Below are positions 59,637 through 64,000 of a DNA stretch of 64,000 bases, in pieces. Below the pieces are notes generated by a model. That model ran no database searches and had not been told where the DNA came from. It worked only from the letters and a program-made list of their open reading frames with translations. Each line of letters starts with the position of its first letter. The first letter of the stretch is position 1. The DNA comes from Tubulanus polymorphus (taxonomy: Eukaryota > Nemertea > Palaeonemertea > Tubulaniformes > Tubulanidae): assembly GCF_964204645.1 (NCBI RefSeq), contig NC_134028.1, positions 9,031,001 through 9,095,000 on the forward strand, given 5' to 3'. Made by a program: the position numbers and the translations under genes.

Positions 59637-61696
59637 GTTCAATCTTCCACAGATTCTGATCAAAGAATTTCGATTTTTAGTATATATAGTATTTATATAT
59701 ATATACGTTAAGAATTTCCACACGCAGTTAAACCCGGTTGTTGCTATTTTGTCGACTATTCAGTTGTCACGAATACTTTATTTCACAGCGCGGCTCCACC
59801 CAACACAACAGTCCTATATATTTGGATATAGAATACCCGGAATTACGAGACCGCTGGTATATGCCTACGCGTAAAACAAGACAAATACAGGTCTATATAC
59901 GGTCTATCGTGAAAACACGTTGACGTTGGCCGACCTGTAGAAGTGGTTAGTAATATACATAATACAAAGACTGTAAAAACCTGTATACATTATAAACATT
60001 TCGTGACATACATTAAATGGCACTGCGGTATTTCGTATACAGGAATTCAAAGTTGATCCGCCCAACAACGCAATTTTCGATTCATTCAGATACTTGATAA
60101 CCCATTCTTAAAAAATCTCATATGTTTCGATTAACATGTTTTTTTATGATAGTTATTGGGATGGAATGGACAGGAGGAAAGCAGTATGTCCCTTACAACA
60201 ATCCTGGAGCCATTGTACCAGAGTGTCAGGGGTCAACTCCGGAGAGTATACTTTACATCAAACTTCTCGGGTCCTGGATATTCTCTCATCAATCTATATG
60301 GACCTCGTCTAGAAATATCGGGATAGTGGATATCGGGACTCTCGGCCATTATATCCCGTCTTCCTTTGGCAAGTGATTCATACCACTTATTGGGCCTATG
60401 GTGAATATCAGATAGCGCTTCCGTCAGTCGTAGAGTGTCGTCGTTGTGATGCCGAGTTGTGATCTTTTTAAAGAATATTCACCGTATCATATTAATCATT
60501 CCATTGTATAAACCTTTCCCACGTAAATGAATGCTTTATATGCAATGGCCTTAATATTCATATAAACCTTCTTAATCTTCTAAAAGAAATAAGGAGTTTT
60601 TATATTCAGTTCCAAAAATGCATTAACCGTATTCTTTCTTAACGCATACATAATCCGCTTATCGAGAGCAGGCTTTTTAGCGACTTCTTTCTATTTACAT
60701 CGTGTATAAGCACAGGTTTAAGTTAGGGAAATACAACAGTTGTCATCATCTAAACATCTACTATTAGTGGTAAGACGTATCTCGCGAGGACGGAAGAAAA
60801 ACAACAACAATTCTGGTAGGTAAATCATATCAGAAATAACCATCTCGTTCTACTGTTGTGTTTTTAAACGCTAAAAGAGAATCCTCTTAATTCCTCAGCC
60901 GGAGGGAGTTGTACATCCATGGCTTTTTTTATGGCTTTCAAGATTTAAGTAACTCCGTAAAACGTTCGCTATTGCTGCTAAGTTTTTAAGATAAAAGTTA
61001 CCTCATTCGGCAGTTCATCGGAACTGGTTCTGATGAACCATTATTCTGTGGCTTTTTTGAAATAAAAAATGTTTTAAGTTTTAATATTGCTCTCGAGTCC
61101 CATTGTTACTTGGGCCTATGTGAGAAATGCATTTTACATAACCGTAGACTAAATATTCATGTGGTTTCAACGTTGCCAAAATCCATCTTACACGCATCAC
61201 AAATAGTTAAAAAAGAATGAAAACGATCCAAAAATGCAGAACAAAAAGTACGCTGATAACAAAATGGGAGTTATCAACTATCAAATGGCTAATTGTTCCA
61301 AGGTGGCTATGTGACTGAATCCTTATATTTTCCTTTCGGATACGAAATCCGTAAATTGCCTCCGTTTTTGTCTTTGTGCTGGCCATCCACTAGGAAAAAC
61401 TTTTGTAGTGTGTTTATGTGTTTACTAGTGTGGGAATAACTTAAAGCTTTGATAATATAATAGCTTTCATTTTATACCAAACACGAAGTATCAGTATATC
61501 ACGTACATTGCTGTTGGATGCATTGATTAAGAGAGAATAATTCATGGAACGGGCGCGGAAATATTAATTAACCGAGTTTAATAGGAGAATTTTCACATTA
61601 CCCCCATATTCTGAAATTTGTCTTGGCTTTTGTGGACCGTACTGTCTGTCATCCATCAAAGTATGTAACGTTTAATGAAATCATTCATTGCAGAAA
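59637..61696. other. Divergent spacer between claudin-like and four-helix genes
   Basis: Must contain both promoters. Upstream of 59636 is a run of TATATA-type sequence (59680-59705). No repeat or exon is evident; the acceptor CATTGCAG at 61686-61693 implies a 5' non-coding exon of the next gene somewhere in it. Confidence 0.45.
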
Positions 61697-62239
61697 ATGG
61701 ACAGATCGAGTAGTAGAGTAATAGAACTTCACACTACGAACGAAAATGATGATAATATCGACACGAAGAAACTGCTACGAGTTGGAGTAATAGAGATTGT
61801 CTTTGGTTTCTTGGTTTTGTTGATTGGAGTAGTAACGGCTATTCTACTGGTCAATATCATCTATCATTTATGGTTCGCTGTGTTGATCATGCTGTTTGCC
61901 GGTTTGACAGTCCATGCTCACCGCGTAAAGACTAAGAACTGGTTCACCGCTGCGATGGCCTTCGGAATTCTGAATTTCGTATTTTCGATATTCGTCATCG
62001 TTTGGGATTTCGTCTGCCTCGGCGTCGTCCACACGGCCTTTCAGAACGACACCGCCACGGCGACGAACAGGCCATTTGGTGTGGCCGCCAATGCAGTTCA
62101 GGATGACTCAATATTTGATGCACTATATTCATTAGAGATCATCTTTTGCGCGGTGATTTTCATCACAAGCTTCTTCCACATTATCAATGCAGCCGATTTG
62201 AGAAAAGAATTGGAAAAATCTGAGGGGACGGAAAATTAG
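61697..62239 (+). CDS. Small four-helix membrane protein, unrecognised
   Basis: 180 residues from ATG 61697. A polypyrimidine-like tract and CAG directly precede AAAATGG, so this is probably the coding exon after a non-coding 5' exon. Hydrophobic helices at about 28-52, 57-75, 85-112 and 142-165; both termini are charged and probably cytosolic. The loop between helices 3 and 4 has one N-glycosylation sequon (NDT). The first helix, VIEIVFGFLVLLIGVVTAIL, and short loops recall MS4A or MARVEL/TMEM-type tetraspans, but I see no diagnostic motif. It is tail-to-tail with the methyltransferase gene, 243 bp apart. Confidence 0.65.
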   Translation: MDRSSSRVIELHTTNENDDNIDTKKLLRVGVIEIVFGFLVLLIGVVTAILLVNIIYHLWFAVLIMLFAGLTVHAHRVKTKNWFTAAMAFGILNFVFSIFVIVWDFVCLGVVHTAFQNDTATATNRPFGVAANAVQDDSIFDALYSLEIIFCAVIFITSFFHIINAADLRKELEKSEGTEN

Positions 62240-62482
62240 AAAAGAAAACGGAAAGTCCTTTAAACGACTTAAGAACATTTATAATAGCAGTTTATATTCA
62301 AAATCATTAAATTCTGAGTGCATGAACTCTATGGAAAAACCATATCAATTCTTAATACTAATCTGAATATAAGAATTTTAATTGAAAGAGTTACGACTAT
62401 AAGTAATTCAATTAATATACATTTCTTCTCAATCGTTTGTTTACATAATGCTTGTGTACGTATATGTATATTTTTCACAATT

Positions 62483-63364
62483 TTATTCTCTAGCCACCAG
62501 ATAACTTTCGATTTTAAGTTTATCAAAAGGAAACCCGTAAGTTTCATATGTGTGACGACGGATGACACTCTGTATTTGAGTGCGTTCTTCCTCGGCTAAT
62601 TCACTGACATCTCTTTGAGCGTAAAACGATAAAACGCAATCAGCGAGTCTCCGCATTTCTTTATCCTGTTCACAGATACAGGGTCGAGTTGGTCTCAAAG
62701 CGATGTGTAATGCAACTCCACATTCATCGGTAGAATCCAAAATGATTCGCATTTTTGCATCGATCAGAATCTTTCTCGTATCAAACGAATTCCACTGAAT
62801 GCTCGGGGCTTCCGCCTTCCACTCTCCTTTCCTTTGCAAAATACGATTGATTTCGCCGCACATCATCCCGACTGTATTTAGTACGTTAAGACATACAAAC
62901 GCGTGGCCACCATTTCGAGTAAGGCGACAGACGGCCTCGTGTATCACACGACCAGGATCGTCGAAATAATACAATACGTGGTTGAACACGATTAAATCGT
63001 AGAAGTTACTCGGTAGGAAGGAAGCCGCGGTCGTGTCCTCGACTGAGAATTTTCGATGATATACGTTGAAATCAAAACAATAGTTTGCAGCTAACAAACC
63101 AACACGTTCTTTCAATTCAGCAATCATCACACTGTTACATTCCACACAATCCACGCGCTCTAACTTTATTTCTTCGCCTACTGCGTTCATTGCATCTTCT
63201 AACGTATGACCTCGTGCCGGCCCGATCGATAGAACCCGCAGTCCATTTCCTTCCTGGTGGTAACAAGTCCGTAACGCGTCCGAAAGACGTTTCCGCATCA
63301 TTTCTCGTCCACTAAAATAAAACATGTATGCATCAAACGCGGAGGCATACGCTGCGTCGTCCAT
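62483..63364 (-). CDS. Histamine N-methyltransferase-like SAM-dependent methyltransferase
   Basis: 293 residues, one exon, start at the first Met. A class I methyltransferase fold: motif I at 44-55 (VLSIGPARGHTLE, with a relaxed glycine motif), the acidic residue of motif II in VDCVECNS (71-78), and motif IV/post-IV FYDLIVFNHVLYYFDD (121-136). The N-terminal YASAFDAYMFYFSGRE and the placing of motifs resemble HNMT, which methylates the imidazole ring of histamine in the cytosol. The substrate of this invertebrate relative is not known. The C-terminal third lacks recognisable landmarks. The gene has no introns, unlike vertebrate HNMT, and has no close neighbour of related function. Confidence 0.72.
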   Translation of the reverse strand: MDDAAYASAFDAYMFYFSGREMMRKRLSDALRTCYHQEGNGLRVLSIGPARGHTLEDAMNAVGEEIKLERVDCVECNSVMIAELKERVGLLAANYCFDFNVYHRKFSVEDTTAASFLPSNFYDLIVFNHVLYYFDDPGRVIHEAVCRLTRNGGHAFVCLNVLNTVGMMCGEINRILQRKGEWKAEAPSIQWNSFDTRKILIDAKMRIILDSTDECGVALHIALRPTRPCICEQDKEMRRLADCVLSFYAQRDVSELAEEERTQIQSVIRRHTYETYGFPFDKLKIESYLVARE

Positions 63365-64000
63365 CTTCGATAGCGAACCTCAAAACATATAGAACCCGTT
63401 CCACCCAGTGTCAAAGCATCATTTGCTATACATCGATATGGAACGCTTGCCGCGTTTCGAACGCATTTTCATCAACAATTTACTTTTATATAGTCTGTTT
63501 CACGATTCTCCTATATGTTCAACGCATTCAAGGACACAGACAATCTGAAATTAGATAACGAAGATATCGGTTAATGCAAAAACAAAATATGATGCTTTTA
63601 CAGATGCAAGCTGATTAGTTTGCCGGGTGACGCGGCACATACCATCCTCGCTTGCCAGGGGTCCGGTATCGCTCCCGAACTCGCTTCCACCAGCCCCCTG
63701 GCCTCACGAGACGCGATTTCATTACTGGCGCTTTTGCGCATGACGTCATTATCGACACGCGACAATACTTCCGCGTTCACTACGTGTTCACTGATTGGTC
63801 CATTTACCGGGAAATTCCATAGATGCCTAATGTCATTTGTAACAAGCGCTGTGATTGGCCCGACCTGATTCTGGTCGGCTAGTAACGACTCCAACGACTC
63901 GTGAGGTCAAGGGGTTCGGGGAACAGCTTTAGCGTAGTGGGTTCGAATCCCTTGACGGGTGAAGATGGGCACATACACATGAAGTTACGGTAGCTCCATG
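63365..64000. other. Right flank with SINE-like copy B
   Basis: The methyltransferase promoter should lie just after 63364. From 63641 the second copy of the SINE-like element fills most of the remaining sequence. Confidence 0.5.
63641..63967 (+). repeat. SINE-like element, copy B
   Basis: Nearly identical to copy A at both ends, more different in the middle (63750-63840). The last 100 bp, from TAGTAACGACTCCAACGACT through the B box GGTTCGAATCCC, is the same in both. Confidence 0.65.

Noticed and set aside
60122-60376. 84-codon open frame starting with a hydrophobic segment
   Set aside because: Looks like a secreted peptide start at first, but the rest has no pattern and splice or poly(A) context is lacking.

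Overview
The window is nuclear DNA of an invertebrate animal. The genes are bilaterian and mostly split by short-phase GT-AG introns. The spacers are AT-rich and full of small inverted-repeat elements, tRNA-like SINEs and simple (TA)n tracts, and one complete DIRS-type retrotransposon is present. The mix would suit a marine lophotrochozoan (mollusc, brachiopod or similar), but nothing here fixes the phylum. All exon models below were built by eye from splice signals, reading phase and remembered family sequences.

Layout, left to right. (1) 843-14985, plus: LAMTOR3 in six coding exons. Its introns carry several MITEs, a decayed gene remnant between inverted repeats (about 1225-3584) and, in the last intron, a 6.1-kb DIRS element (about 8696-14808) with gag-like, reverse transcriptase/RNase H and tyrosine recombinase regions. 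(2) 16975-22833, minus: POLD2 in nine exons, converging on LAMTOR3. (3) About 25.8-41.9 kb, plus: a 24-coding-exon gene for an unrecognised 970-residue nuclear protein with an N-terminal SAP domain, four matrin/U1-type zinc fingers and a Gly/Asn/Gln/Arg-rich tail. A long foldback and a 1.25-kb repeat with four CTCF-like motifs lie at its 5' side. (4) 43064-47404, plus: FBXL16 in three coding exons. (5) 51603-52703, plus: a one-exon LicD-family type II membrane protein. (6) 56169-59636, minus: a five-exon claudin/PMP22-like tetraspan protein. (7) 61697-62239, plus: a small four-helix membrane protein. (8) 62483-63364, minus: an intronless histamine-N-methyltransferase-like enzyme.

The genes do not form a pathway. 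They are housekeeping genes (Ragulator scaffold, DNA polymerase delta subunit, F-box protein) beside membrane and enzyme genes. The most unusual items are the SAP/multi-finger protein, the complete DIRS element with its internal complementary region, the repeat-borne array of CTCF-like sites, and two dispersed hairpins that resemble a hammerhead ribozyme core.
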